A stretch of 64,000 nt of DNA from Nomia melanderi (Eukaryota; Arthropoda; Insecta; Hymenoptera; Halictidae), in NCBI RefSeq assembly GCF_051020985.1, contig NC_135009.1:10424606-10488605 (forward strand), given 5' to 3'. This document shows positions 38,568 through 51,606 of this stretch, one piece after another. The notes below the pieces were generated by a model. The model had not been told where the DNA came from, made no database searches, and saw nothing but the letters and a program-made list of their open reading frames with translations. The position numbers and the translations under genes are program-made. Every line of letters starts with the position of its first letter. The first letter of the stretch is position 1.

Positions 38568-40269
38568 CGTTCAAGCGGTCGTATGACTCAAGTTGTACTT
38601 TGAATTCCGAATTTATTTGAATTTTTATTTGCACAAGAAAAAGGACTTGCTTTTGGTTGTTTATCTCAAAATTTATTCTTAAAACGTGTCATTCATTTCT
38701 TCATTTTTACATCATTCATACTTCTTTTATTTAGTTCAGATTAAAAGAATAATTCTTATAAATATATTTTCGCATATTTTTTGGCATAAAAAGCGATTGA
38801 TTGAACAATAACATTACTAAGAATATCTGTATCAAACAAACGTCAACGTACATTGGATTAATTAGCATTGCGAAACATTTGAATCGCGTTCAAGTATTTA
38901 AACATCGAGAGCTTAAGCAATGAACGCCTCTCCATCAATTAATTAGTATTTAACAGAGCTACATTGTGAGCTGGTTTATGGAATATATAAAGACGAAGCG
39001 AAAGCTTCCGCCTTTGTAATTATAAAACATGAAAGTACTCTTCTTACTTATATACTTGTTTCATTCATTGTGATTTTGTACTTCATTGGATCGTCTGCCT
39101 TCTATTTTCTCTCTCTCTCTCTTTTTCACATACTTGCACACACACGTACACACAATTGGCCTCCATGTCACAACTTTTCATGTGCAGTCTTATATAGTTC
39201 AGTAGTTCTAGCGGTGTCGGTATTTCAGAACAGTAGCAGAAAAATACATTGTATGCACAGTCTGTAGATACCTTAAGTCTGTGCTCAAATATTCGTAAAG
39301 GGTTCTAACTTATTGACGTTTCCAAGTACCGAACAACCAGTGTAAAGTGGTTGCAGAAAATTCATCAAAGATGTCGCCAGAAAAAACTTGCGTGCAAGAC
39401 GTAAAACAGTACATTCCATATATCGTTGGACATCTCTTTACCAACTGCGATTCGTACCGTCCACATTTTATGTTTATCATACAATATTACTAATTTATTC
39501 CAAACTGAAATATTCCGCTACTAGACAGGTGCACGGTTAAAAGATTATTTTAAGCAGCACTATGCATAAGAATATCATATTTAGTTCCTAGTTGTCCAGT
39601 GGAAGGGGGCGGGTCTCACTCGCGCTGTATCGAATTCGCGTTTCAGTCGTCGGTTGAACATTTGAAAAAATCGCGATAATCCAACGGTTCGAATCGAGTA
39701 ACGCGTGAAAACGGTGACAAAAGAGAAACGCGAAACGGCGTATTGAAATTCAGAAGGCGGCGCTGCGTGTTTCGCTGACGGAGAAAGGGACTAGTTGCGC
39801 GGTGGCGTAGTCCGGGGCCTGGGCGTGCGTGCTGCGGTCGATCGAGCGAGAGTGAGCGCTGCGGACGGCATAGAGGCCGAGTTAAACGGGCCAGATCGCA
39901 GATGGACGTCCGCGGGAGCGTTCTGTCATGGAGAGCGCGACGCGACGTGTCGTTAAGTGTGCTCGAGTGTCGTCGTCGTGCTCGTGGTCGTGGCCATTGT
40001 CGTAATCGTCGCGTGTGCAGCGTTTCGGGCCGCGTCGTGGGATTATCGCAGTGACAGTCGACTAAGAGAAAGATAGAGAGGGAGCACGAGAGAGAACGGG
40101 AGAGCGTGAGAGAGAGGAAAAGAGACAGGCGGATCGTGGTGCTACTATCGATACATCGTGAACTGTGGCAGCCGAATAATTATATTGGAACCACGTCCCC
40201 CTGGATCCTGAGACGGATTCTCAAACTGGAAGTGAGAGCAGGAGACATAGAGATATAGTGATATACAGA

Positions 40270-40317
40270 AGGAAAGAGAGAGAGAGAGAGTGAGAGAGTG
40301 AGAGAGTGAGAGAGTGA

Positions 40318-40354
<37 letters not shown>

Positions 40355-40372
40355 TGAAAGAGAGAAAGAAAG
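40270..40372. repeat. GA-rich microsatellite with GTGAGA interruptions
   Basis: About 100 bases of GA dinucleotides with regularly spaced GTGAGAGA units in the outspread 5' region. GA tracts can bind GAGA-type factors in insects. Both strands give long artificial open frames (Ser/Leu repeats on the minus strand) that are not genes. Confidence 0.85.
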
Positions 40373-41449
40373 CCTTGGTCCTCCGTCGATCGACCAATCG
40401 GACGCACGTGCGTTCGATGTCCGGATTCGTCAAATAATCGATCGATCGGCGAGAACGATTTTGTCAGACGTATTGGTACGGTGCACGCGAGTGTCTCCCC
40501 ATTAAATATCGGATCCGTGCGTCTCAGTGTGTCACGTTCGATCCACGTGCTGTTTGGAACACGGCTGAAGGATTGTCAACAAGAAGCGCGAACATACGAG
40601 CAGAAGGGAAACGGGGAATAGTCACCTACTGATCGGACATCGGAACTTAGCGTTCTGCCGCCGGAGTGACGACACTGGTGCACACGCGTGCTTCCGGTCC
40701 GCGTGACACGAACGCGTTTTGTAAACACGCCGCGTCCTCGGCCGTTACCGCACGAAATTCCGGCGAAACTATTGCGCCGCTTTGAACCCAGCCAGCTGTA
40801 TGTAAACAAAAAGTTGTGTCAGCCCTCGAGTGGTCTCTCCGGGCGTTATCAGGTACAATACTTGGAGAAGGATCAACACAGATCGCGGACACCGATAAAT
40901 CACGGAATTGATTGGGTGTGACGGTGAACGGACCCGACTGGAAAAGTGAGATCCGTTCGCGCCACGGAACGAGAGAATACGAAATCCTGTTAACTCGATC
41001 CGTTAACGTAACGGGCACCAATAGTGGCGGCTGCTGCGGCTGCACGGCCACTGCTCGACCGGCGTGTACGTACGAGCCAACCCAGACGGAATCGCGCATA
41101 GACCGAAAGGCGATTATTTGGTGACGCATTTGTTACACGACAACCGAAGGACACGGGGAAACGGAAGTGGAACCGGGAACGCGGAGTTGACCCCTTGAGA
41201 ATCAGCCTTGAGCGCCCGGGTATGGCCAAGTTCTCGAGACGTACGCTAACGCATCGAGTATAATAAAAATATCCGTCGTCAGGCATGAAATACAATAAAC
41301 CGCAGTATCAAGTTCTGTAAATGTTCGATTCCCTTTGAACAGTTTTGTTGCTCGAAACGATTGAAATTTGAAATATAAGCCGAGCCTTAAGGGGTTAAGG
41401 TTGTCGGTTCGTGGGGTCACCGGTAGAGTGGGGGTAAAAGGGGTGGGGG

Positions 41450-41565
41450 CGAGAGAGAAAGAGAGAGAGAGAGTGAGTGAGTGAGTGAGAGAGAGTGAGA
41501 GAGAGAGAGAGATTGAGAGATTGAGAGAGAAAGAAAGCGAGAGAGATAGTGAGTGAGAGAAAGAG
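41450..41565. repeat. GA/GTGA-rich microsatellite just upstream of the outspread start codon
   Basis: Second GA tract with GTGA and GATTGAGA variants, ending about 46 bases before the start codon, so probably within the 5' UTR. Confidence 0.85.
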
Positions 41566-41572
41566 GTGTACG

Positions 41573-41596
41573 ATGCTGTCCGGTCGTCGCGGTTAA
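41573..41596 (+). other. Short upstream open reading frame (7 codons)
   Basis: ATG at 41573 opens a 7-residue frame (MLSGRRG) closed by TAA at 41594-41596, in the same frame as the main start codon and 15 bases before it. It shows that the main frame cannot extend further upstream in this exon and may limit translation of the main frame. Confidence 0.5.
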
Positions 41597-41611
41597 TTCG
41601 CACGTGTCGCG

Positions 41612-41752
41612 ATGTCGGCCGGCACGGCGGGCGTCCGTGGCACCGGCGCCGAGTGCAGGAAGTTCGCGCCGAACATATTCAACAAGAGCAAGTGCAGCAG
41701 CTGCTTCAAGCAGAAGGAGGAGCACAGCGCGGAGGCTCTGGAATGCAACAGG
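41612..41752 (+). CDS. osp: Outspread / MPRIP, first coding exon (partial gene)
   Basis: A 47-codon exon from ATG 41612 to a strong donor GTGAGT at 41753. The peptide contains CRKFAPNIFNKSKCSSCFK, which matches the N-terminal cysteine motif of myosin phosphatase Rho-interacting protein (MPRIP, p116Rip), the vertebrate relative of Drosophila outspread, where it immediately precedes the first PH domain. The PH domains and coiled coil are expected in exons beyond the right edge. The family binds F-actin and myosin phosphatase and affects actomyosin contractility. An in-frame stop at 41594-41596 supports this start. Phase is 0 at the donor. Read-through would add only four residues before a stop, as expected for an intron. 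Confidence 0.87.
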
Positions 41753-42015
41753 GTGAGTTTTGCTTGATGGACTCTTACCGTCTCACTCTTTCGTGCGGCG
41801 ATGTGCGTGCGTTGCGACTCTGTTGTTCCTGTCTTGCTCGCTTACCGGTGAACCGCGCGTGCTCCGTCTCGCCCTCGCTCCCGGCGACTTAACCTATACG
41901 CCGTTCCTCGTCGCACTCGCGCGAATCACGGGCTAAACTGTTTAGACGGGGAAAAATATGCGGTTCGAAAGGGTATCGCGACCGAGATTTTGTCCTTCGG
42001 GGTTGTTTTCCGGGA

Positions 42016-42049
42016 TTCCAAGGTCACCCGGGTCATCTCGAAAGGAACT
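42016..42049 (+). repeat. Repeat fragment, copy A (CAAGGTCAC / TCTCGAAAGGAACT)
   Basis: Contains CAAGGTCAC followed seven bases later by TCTCGAAAGGAACT. The same pair of blocks with near-identical spacing occurs inverted at 43204-43235. Probably a decayed dispersed element. Confidence 0.5.
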
Positions 42050-43203
42050 GCACATATGTAATCATTGCAACGTTATGGATAATTGAACGATGGATTCATC
42101 GTTAATGCGAACCTTTAGATTGCCTTTGGGCACCGGTCTCTTTGAAACGATAATCTAACCTAAATGAATAACCTGTATAGGTACTTAACAACATTGAATT
42201 GAAGCAATGAAACATTATCCTGGAATATTGTATTAATCGTCTGGAATTTTACCTGAAGGTTAACGTATAACGTATCTATAAGTTTTCATTTGTATCGTTT
42301 AAAATCTTTTTAAACAAAGGAGATAGGTGACTTTGAAATTTTGGAAAACGCAGTCACGACTGAAGTTTTCTTTGCGGCAGTGTTAAGGTCTGAGGACTAA
42401 ATGAGTTTTTTTCCTGTAAATTGGGTGGTATCCTTGAAAGCAACAGGGACATTTTAGGTTCTAATCTTAGATGACTCACCCTGTATATGCCGTTCTCGTC
42501 GCGCTCACGCGGGTTGCGTACCCGGTCCATCGCACGACCGGGCATTATTTTCTCTTTGTTGCTCGTCCCTCGAATTCCTTGGCCTCCGCTACCCGTGATC
42601 GGGACCGGGCTTGGGAAGGACGTAGGTCCTGCAGGCAGAGACACGTCGATGTTATGTAAGACGAGCGTGTTGTCGGCGAACGCGATTAGTAAATACACGC
42701 AGTCGCTTGCACATCGCGAATTCTCGCGGTTCTGCATCCTATCGGTGATTTTAATACTGTTCTCTTCCTTGTATCCTCGAATCGTTTTAGTAAGAAATTG
42801 CTTTATTATTAGCTCCAGAGAAAGGGACTAACTAGGAGCAGTTAGAAGATAGGAAGGAACTTACTTATACCGTGCTTTGGTTCACCCTGTAATTGAAGTA
42901 ATCCACTGATTGTTAGCTCATTAAGTCCCAATTATTTAAGCAGAACAACGTCCATTTGGCGACAAGTATATATTCAACGTTAAGTTCAGCTCGAATTCTC
43001 GAATCGTTGCGAAACACATATACTATTTACAGATTTTAATTTCGTAATCATAGGAATAGGATGTCGTAAATTTTACTCCGTTCTTCGAAGAAAAAGCGTT
43101 ACAACCCTTTAAATTTACGAAACGATCACGAAAGTGTATTTTAAGAGATCATTCCGTTACGATGCTCTCCAATGGGTCACTGAACTCATCTCGGGGAACA
43201 TAA

Positions 43204-43235
43204 AGTTCCTTTCGAGAACAGGAAGGTGACCTTGA
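43204..43235 (-). repeat. Repeat fragment, copy B, inverted relative to copy A
   Basis: Reverse complement reads TTCAAGGTCAC, then CTCGAAAGGAACT, matching copy A at 42016-42049. Two CACCCTGTA motifs lie between the copies (42477-42485 and 42884-42892); CACCCTGTAT-like ends are common on insect repetitive elements. A composite or nested remnant is likely, but boundaries are not clear. Confidence 0.45.
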
Positions 43236-46200
43236 AATGTCCTTGAAGTTGTTGGATGCACTCATTAAATAACGCTTATCGTTGAACGGTAAGAATGCGA
43301 GTCGCAAAATTTCGTCGGGACTATCGATAGAGGAGAACAGTCTCCTGGCTATTAGTAGTTTATAAATAAAACGCGCGTAAAAATGGCGCCTTTACGTTTG
43401 GGGGACATAAATACCTCGCAGGGAACGTTCCAGAGCGAGAGAGAACGAGAGAGAGAGAAGGAAAGAAAAAAAGAAGACACGAAGAACCTTTGCCGTGTGG
43501 TTTTCTTTCTTCCCCGTGGTTTTTATTTACAACGGACCTGGCCAAGCCGCGGCCGATGAGCAAAATTGCCTCGTAAAAGGCGGGGGGTGTAAAATAAAAG
43601 CGTTAAAAATCAATTCACGCTGCGTATCGTACGGTACCGGGGAATGGCAGCCCGGGAATGTATATATATGTTAATATCGCGGAACGGTTCTCCGTTTAAA
43701 GTCCGTCCGATAAGTCGATATCGTCTCCTTTGTCTTCGCTGGCTCCGATATTCTCGCGTTTACTTGATCTCTCGCGATTACGCTCCCGGTCCCACGCGTG
43801 TTCTTCTTTTCTCCTACAGCGGAATAAGGTTTAGTCATTTTTTTCTGCCTCCACTCGTCGAATGTTACCATCCAAAAGGCAGTCCGCCATCGTTTCTTTA
43901 CAAAAAATTAATTCACCTGGTTTCCTGCGGATTGTCGTAACGTTCGCGCAACGACCACGGTATTTGCTAATGGCGGTCTCCAAGAAACATTGCGTGGTAA
44001 TGCTGTTATCAAACGTTTAACCTTTACGAAATGCGTGAATCAGCGGTACGACAAGTATATCATCGATGGTTCTCTGAACGAACCGTTTAATGATAAAGCA
44101 AATCTAACGTACTTCGAATAAAATTCTGATTCGAGAAGATGAATGCGAGGAGACTTCCGTGTTAAGATCGCTTCCAAAATCTATGGTCCCGTGTTCACCG
44201 TCGGATATCTATCCCCGCGATCGTTCACGAACCCCTAAATCACGTTCCGTTCACGGTGGGTCACGGGAACGGGTTGCCGAAAGTCATATTTCGTCGGATT
44301 TTTTCTTCCGGGGCGGGCGAACTCGTGGGGTTCACAATGGGACACGTTCCCCGCGGTTTGCGCCGTTGCAAATTTCGGAATGTCGGCAGCCTTGCGACCT
44401 GTTCTCGGTGCATTCCAGCAGTCTTCTCTCACAAGCACCCCTACAACAGGGCCCTTTCGAGAGTTGTTGGCTTGTCGGCTTTCGCCTGTATGCGGTATCT
44501 CTGTATCGGTTTATTCTCCTTCTTTCTCCGTCTCGCGCACCGCGTCTCTCGTCGACTTCGCTCCGCAAACCGTCCCTCCTCTTTCCCACTCCCGTTTTCT
44601 CTCGCTCTTCCTCGCCTGCTCCCGTTCCTCTCCTCTCGTCCCGTCTCTCTCATGGCACCGGTGTCCCCCATATAACCGCAAATAACGAATGCATACGCAA
44701 TCCAACCTTCCTTTGCTTCTTGGTCGCACGGTTCTTCGTCTCTTGGCTCGTAATTTGACGAGGAAAGCCTCGAATCGAAGGAATTTGACCTTTCGCAATC
44801 TTTCTCGCGGACCTCTACCCGCGGTCCGTTCCCCGTGCGGCTGATCGTGTTCTCGCGGAAGTCGGATGCATCCCGTGGGCATCGATCGTGGAACGGAAAT
44901 GCGGCTATGATGCTGTCTAGCCAATTTTTTGGGCTGATCTGGATTTCTTCGGGCGTGCGCCGTGTCTGACGCGTTCTTCCTGCAAGGAAAGCTTCTCAAA
45001 TACTGCTCCCCGTGTATTGGATCTCCCAACGCGAACAATAGGAGGATGTTTGCGATTTATGACCCAAATGAGAACTTATTAACGAAGAACAAGCTCTGAC
45101 GCTCGTTATCTTGCTGTCGTTTAATTATCTTACAATTTTCACGCTACCCTTATCTTCTAGATTGCCCTCAAACCATCGAGAAACGACTCGTCCTTTAATT
45201 CCTGTGATCAGTAGCTCGCTTCCCGTCTCGATTCGCCTTTCGTTGCGCTACGAGAAAGTGATCAAAAGTAGCCAATTCTCTCGCCAGCTCAGCATCGAAC
45301 GAGGAACGATCGATAAAAGGGCCCGAGCTGTTGTGCGTACACGTTGTTTTCTGGCCGAAGAGGGATGAGAACAGGGCCCGCGGGCCACGTTGCGCCTGAC
45401 CAGCCATTATCGGTCCGTGGCTCCGTATTTTCTGTCCGATTACTTCTTCGTGAGCGCCTCGGTAAGTGGCCTTCGAGAAATAATTTCCTGGGCCGAGCGA
45501 GCGACCAGAAAGAGAGGGGGGCTCTCGCAGCCCCTGAAATTTTGATCCGGTGAAATGATCTCGGGATGCCTTACGGTACCGTCCGCCGGTGAACACGTTC
45601 TTCGCGAGCCTCGGGATGCGCGTACGTGTTTTCGCTGTCGATTACAAGGCTGCGCGTTCTGATCACGCGAGAGAGACCCGACGAATGCCCGGTTGAGCGT
45701 CGCTCTTGCGTACGTCTCAATCACAGAACGCGACGAGGCCTCTCGGTAAACGATCCGAAATCGTTTTCAGAGTTCAGCCTGGATTTCAGACGTCAGGGGT
45801 CTTCTTTCTCCTCTCTCAAAGCGCAGACTATAAAATTTCGAAGTTAGTGAACTATATTTGTTAGACGTATCGTCTTTCACGAAGTGTTCAATCGTCGAAG
45901 CGATTATCTCTACGCGAAACGATCGAGGAGGTTCATTTTCAACTGTAGAAAGTCGGAAACATAGAAGTCGCGTAGAAAGTCGACTTTATTTCTTGCGCTT
46001 CGATGCTGCGCGCGGTCTCCACCCGGAGATCGTACATCTCTAGAGAACTCTGTATACAGTATTCTCAGTTTAAGTGCTCTCCGATCGGCACCGATAGCGA
46101 GTCTAAAACGAGATTTCTTGAGTAATCGTTTACTTTTTCCCCGTTGAAAGCAAGAGTGCGAGAAGAAACAAGAAATAAAGCTTTCATACCGTGCAGTTCA

Positions 46201-46898
46201 ACGTGGTAGCCGTGAATGTAAGCTATCCTGCTTGGGAAGGTTAGCCGAAGCGGTGACCAAGGTGTTACCGCGTTTTCCCCCGCCTCTGATGGTGTTCACG
46301 AACCAACTTCCGCGGGTTATAATTTAACGGCGTCGTCGAAAAGGGGTGAGAGAGGAGGGCCGTGTTTCGAGAGGCGCGAAGGAAGTATCAAGATCGTCGG
46401 GGCGATACGTCATACGCACACCACCGCGGATAACAGTACTTCGCTTATGGCCGGCGTCGTAAGCAAAGTAAATATATGCGGCTAACAATGGACAGGTTAC
46501 GGTTGACCGGTCTGCAGAAATATTGTCCGAGCGGCCGGGTACGGGCACCGGCGCACAGCCAGACTAAATTTGCCCGTTCTCGGCGTCGACGAGCCCAAAA
46601 TTCTTGCCGCGACTACCTTTTGCATACTGATGCCCTTTAAAGCGACGCCGTGTCGCGCTTCGGCTCCGTGATTCATGTGTGAACGGTGCTTTAACGCGCT
46701 TGCAAAATTGTTGAAGAATTCCCTAACAGTCTGTACTTACGTCGGGAGGAATCTTTATGGATTCTGCATCTTTAAGGTCTGTTCTATGTCATTTGCGGAA
46801 CCTGCGCGCTGTTCCATGATGTTCTTCTTTTTATCGCTGGAAAAGCTGAATCATGTTACGGTCTTCTAGTTACAGCTAGATACTAGATCAGGACATCT

Positions 46899-47020
46899 AG
46901 ACTGTTCTAGATTATTCTAGACTATTTTGGACTATTTTAAATTATTCCGTATTAGTTCAGTCTATTCTAGATTATTCTGGACCAATTTAGACTATTCTAG
47001 ATTATTGTAGACCATCTGAG
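46899..47020. repeat. Array with 10-bp periodicity (TAGACTATTC-like units)
   Basis: About twelve consecutive decamers close to TAGAYTATTC, keeping register across roughly 120 bp with point differences. The period equals one turn of the DNA helix. No coding potential. Confidence 0.75.
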
Positions 47021-50000
47021 AGAATCGTCAAACTCACCACCACTCTCAGCACAATCTCTCGCTTCTGTAGAATACTCTCGGGAACAATTCGCGATGAACA
47101 CTTAGGTTTAATCAGGGTTTGTTGCAACTGTGAAGAAGTCGAGGATGCAAAACTTCGAGACAAGAAGATTTGTTTCCTCGGGGAAGAACGATACGCCAGC
47201 TAACCACCTGAAAACCGTCTACATAGTTAAGTAGGCAGGATGAAATATCATAGCCACAAAGTAGCTGCAGTGAAGTACTGCGAAGTAGATACAGTCAGGT
47301 TGAAGGAACTTTGTTCCGCGAGGTACTATCTGCTTCGAAGTACGCGTGGCTGTTCCTTCCACAACGCGGACAGGCAGTTGAGGCTTTTTGCGATGTCGTG
47401 TCGCACGACACGACCTTTCTGTGAAGCGAGCTCGATAACGATCTCTATTGCCTGTCCGCGAGATCATCAATAATTTGCCGTGACTACGGCGAAAACGACG
47501 ACAGGGCCTTTTTTCGCGCGATATTTATGCCCGGCTGGCACGCAGTTCGCCGAGTTACCGACGTCGCAGTCCGCCTGTACAGATAATCATCGAATTATAA
47601 ATTGGTCTCGAAACGTTCAACTTTGTTGAGGCGTTCCGTGACGGTACCTCCGCGTTTCACCGCAGCAATTGCAGAAATAACAGACTCGACGCGGTTGTCT
47701 CCTGCCTTGACGGGCTCCTAGCTCCTTTAGACCCGGGGATCCAATCATTCAGGACTCGATTCCAATGGAATCATTATGGTAATAATACGAACAATGTCTT
47801 GCTAATGCCTTGAAAAGATCCGCATTCATTTTGCTCGGAAACTACAGATATCTAAGCAAAGAATCCCGGGACCCCACGAGGATCTAGTACCGTACCATCA
47901 TCATTTAGACGAACCCACGTAACAAATGAAATGTTGACATTCGTTGAAGCGTTAAGAGATCCTGGCACGCATCTTTCCGACTTCTCGGTTTATTATTTAT
48001 CTTCGCGGATGAAGAAAAGAACGAAGCCCTAGGCGCCCCGATGTAAATGTCACGGGAGCGAAGGAGAGACCAAAGAGCGCAGAAAAATGATAAACGGAAG
48101 GTCCGCCAGGGCGTAGCAAGAAGAAGAAGAAGAGTCGTCCAGGTAAGCAGTCGGTCTCCTTCGAGGTCGCGGCTACGTAGAAACCGCGTTACCGGGAACA
48201 GAGAGTTCTCGTTAAGAGGAACACCGTAAATGTAAAGTCGACTGGTGCGGATCGCTCATTGACGGGAACGCGGTCCGGGTTTTCCTGGTAAGCGACTACC
48301 ACCAGCCCATTCAAACCTTTTATTCTCCGTCGAGGGGCAGCAACTATTTCGTAATTGAAAAAATTCGATGCCTTTCCCGTCTAAAGGCTTCAATCGAACT
48401 TTATTGAAGCCTGGATCTTAATTGTACGCAGCGGTGTTAATTGTTCGAGGAATCGGTCTACGAAACTCCGACACTGAACAGGGGCAAAAAGGAAGAGCCT
48501 TTCTGAAAGAACGGTAATGGCCGGCGAATTTTTCTCCGGCCAGTTCGAAGGAGACCGTCTGGCCTGTGGATCGCGGGAATCAGCGAGGATCCTCGGATCG
48601 GCCGGAGGCGATTGTCGAGCGACGTTTTCAATGAAGTCCTTATAAAGCGGAGTGCCGCGCTTCTATGGCGAAACTGACCGCGGAAAAACGGCTCGGTCCG
48701 AAGGAAAGCGGTTGGGGCCGGTCCACCGCGTTTCCCAGATTCGATTAATCGCCGCAGGCCTCTATATCGGATGAATGCACTGTGCTGCGTCGCGTTGCGC
48801 CGGCTCCATTCACTAGGAACGCGACACGCCGGAGAGCTTTCGTTGAGTTGTAACGATCGCTCGCTTCGGCTACCGGGCGTCTCTTTCTCCTGCTGTCCCT
48901 GCCCTGGCCGACTCTGCCCTGCCTCGCCCGCGTGCGGTATACCGTTACAACTGGATATGCCCTGGCTTCGCGATTTTCTGCGCCGATCTTTTTGCGATCG
49001 CGCGTCTCAACTTCGTCCGGGGGCAACGGAGTTCGAGATCAACGATTCATAACGACCAGACCGTGCTGCTGCGATTCGGACGGCGTCCCGCTAATGGATC
49101 CCCTCGCATACTGACGGCTGAAATTTATCCGGCGAAAGGCGTTCCTCGCCAATGGACGGCTCTTATTTTCTCGAAACCCCGATTTCGGGGGAGATGATGG
49201 TATCGGGGAGCGCTTCTGCCGGTGTTGGCTTATAGAAGTGCATGCGAGCGGAAGCTCGAGGTGATAGGTCGAGGACGGTCAGCTCGACCCTTCGTTCATG
49301 AAAGGCGCCAATCGAGTTCAAGCAGTTGCGATTGCTTTTGATTCGCACGATTGATATGATCGTGGAATTTTCGTTAATCCGATTTTCGTGGATCTCGAGC
49401 GCGACGCTTAACGGCAGTATTGAATGAAACGCAATTAACAGATTTCGTTACGTCCCGAGGTAGCAGCCGTTAAATTCTTAATAAAAACATCGTACAACAT
49501 TTTCTCGGTACCACCGGCGCGAGATATATAAGTTACACCGTGTTTAACATTCAAATGCTGCAATAAATACCGCTCGATCGCGTGTAATCCCGACGCGGAA
49601 GTACCAATTGATTAAGCGTATCGTTAGATAATTAACTTGAACGACCATACGAATCATCGAGGCGCGACTCGGTCGCGTCGCGTGTATCGCGATCGCTTCG
49701 GTAGCCGTGGATGTGGATACCGATCGGTGAATCTCATGCAAGGAGGAATTTTTTGCCGGGAAAAACCGACGGACGCAGGGATCCAATTTAACACCCATCC
49801 ACGCCAGGAAACGTATTTTACGACGCTGAACGGGGCGCGCCGGTGTGCCTCTATCCGGTCGATTTAGAAAAATCGAGGAGACTTAAGGATGAAACCGGAG
49901 GTGTGGGGAAAGTGGACGCGTCTCATCCTCGGGTCTATCCATCTTTTCCAGGGAGAGACTCATAAGCGATCTCGAGACCGTGGAGAAGTCGTCCTTTCGT

Positions 50001-51576
50001 AGGACCCCCGGCCGATGATGGATGGCGAAACCGCGGAGAAAATAAAGCGGCCGGCCGGTTCGGTTCGGCTCGTAGCGACGCGTTATCCTCTCGTCGCGGA
50101 ATCAGCGTGATATTTCGCGTTCTGCCGGCGCGTCGTCACCAACGCTGCCGCTATTTATCCTCCCGGCAACCTCTGCTGCTTCCCCTGCTGACCACCGGCA
50201 ATTAGCCTCACGGTCACGACAAGGACATCCACTTCGTGATAGGCTAAACACAGGTCGGCTACTCTATGAGATAGTGCCTACCGATCGGGGGCGCTCGGTA
50301 CCTGCCGGATAATTTGTGATCGTTGCTGATCGCGGGCCCCACGATCCTCCTCTTCCACTTCGTCCTCCCCTTCGCCCTCTTCCTCCGCCTTCGCCGTTTA
50401 CTCTCTTCGTCCGCGGGAAGTCCATTGATGGCTCGCTGATTGAGCCCCATCACGATAGTCGTGGCGTTCTCTTTGAAAGAAGTTTTATTACCCGGTGCCA
50501 TTTTTCAAGGCTAGCGAAATTGTGGATACTGGATCACCGGACTGGAATCCATGGGACTGCGCCGATTATTTAGCCGTTCTATTAATGACTGGGGACGACG
50601 ATGCAGGAATTTGTTTTACTTTCCGGAGCGAGCGAAGGGAGGAGTCAAGCTTTCCAGCAGTATTTCAGCTAATTTGATCCAACCATAGTCAACTAATTCC
50701 ATCTATTAAACCGAGGCGTGCCGTTTATGCTTCGCGTGAGCAATCTCTTTGCAGAAAATACTGCGAGTTTCTTATTTATCCTACGAGGGATTCTCGATCG
50801 CGCGCATCAGCTTTCCGCGTGCACAGATGTTCGAACGTAATTCAACGTTGTTCCGTGTGTCTTGAATCTTGTACCAGCGACGTTAAGGATTCGCCGATCG
50901 GCGCGGGAAAGGTTCCAGCGCGAAAAGGCGAGTAGTAAAATACCGCGGATAACGCGGTGACTAGTCGAACCGAACAAATTTCCGATGGCGATCTCGGGGC
51001 GGAATAGTTCCGAGGGGGACGGGGCGTTGTTCTCGCACGGACAATTACACGGACGAGGCGGGCGGCGAGTCGAATTCAGCCTGTTTTGCATCGATACCGG
51101 TTCCCCGCTAGGTATCCCGCGATTAACGCGTTCTTTACGATCCGGCGCGGTGCTCCATACGTCCGCGGAACACGTGCGCCACGAGAAATAATCGTACATT
51201 TATGCTCGGCCACGGATTGGATAACTCATCAGGCAGAAAACCGAGCGTGCGCCGCTACTATAAGCACTTCCCAGCGCCGATTTATAGGTCGATGAAGTTC
51301 GATCGGTCCGCGGACCGGTGATTATCTGTAATCGAACGGGCATAACGTAGTGCCAGATCTCGTTTTCTTGATACCACCTCTCTGTTTCTCGTTTATTCTG
51401 CATATCATCTATCTCGCGCGCTCCTCGTCGCACTTCGTCGCGTTAGGGGACGTCTGGTGTTTACGTTGAGACATAACAGACCCCGCGACTAACAAACTTT
51501 CACGTTCCCTAGCCATGTGCCCGCTTTACTCGACTCCCAGATGATACTGTGCTCCGTGCCCTTTTTTTGGATCCAG

Positions 51577-51606
51577 TTTACGTTTTCCAGCTAGAAAATG
51601 TAAACT
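51577..51606. repeat. Short hairpin, 12-bp arms
   Basis: GTTTACGTTTTC and GAAAATGTAAAC are inverted with one mismatch around CAGCTA. GTTTACGTTGAGA also occurs as direct copies near 51458 and 51617, so this may be part of a small repeat cluster. Confidence 0.5.

Larger units (their letters stand above)
38473..41611. other. TMEM11 promoter and outspread promoter / 5' UTR
   Basis: About 3.1 kb between divergent start codons. The TMEM11-proximal half is AT-rich. From about 39600 the sequence becomes GC/CpG-rich with two long GA-repeat tracts (40270-40372 and 41450-41565), typical of an insect developmental-gene promoter and 5' UTR. I cannot locate the transcription start. No coding region supported apart from a 7-codon upstream frame (41573-41596). 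Confidence 0.5.

Noticed and set aside
39686..39700. GGTTCGAATCG, resembling a tRNA B box
   Set aside because: No A box at the right distance and no cloverleaf could be drawn; no tRNA genes were found anywhere in the window.
41202..41603. Minus-strand Ser/Leu-repeat frame upstream of outspread
   Set aside because: It is the GA microsatellite translated on the opposite strand.
44511..45038. 175-codon minus-strand and overlapping 199-codon plus-strand open frames
   Set aside because: Multiple long frames overlap on both strands in low-complexity CpG-rich sequence; neither shows recognisable homology.
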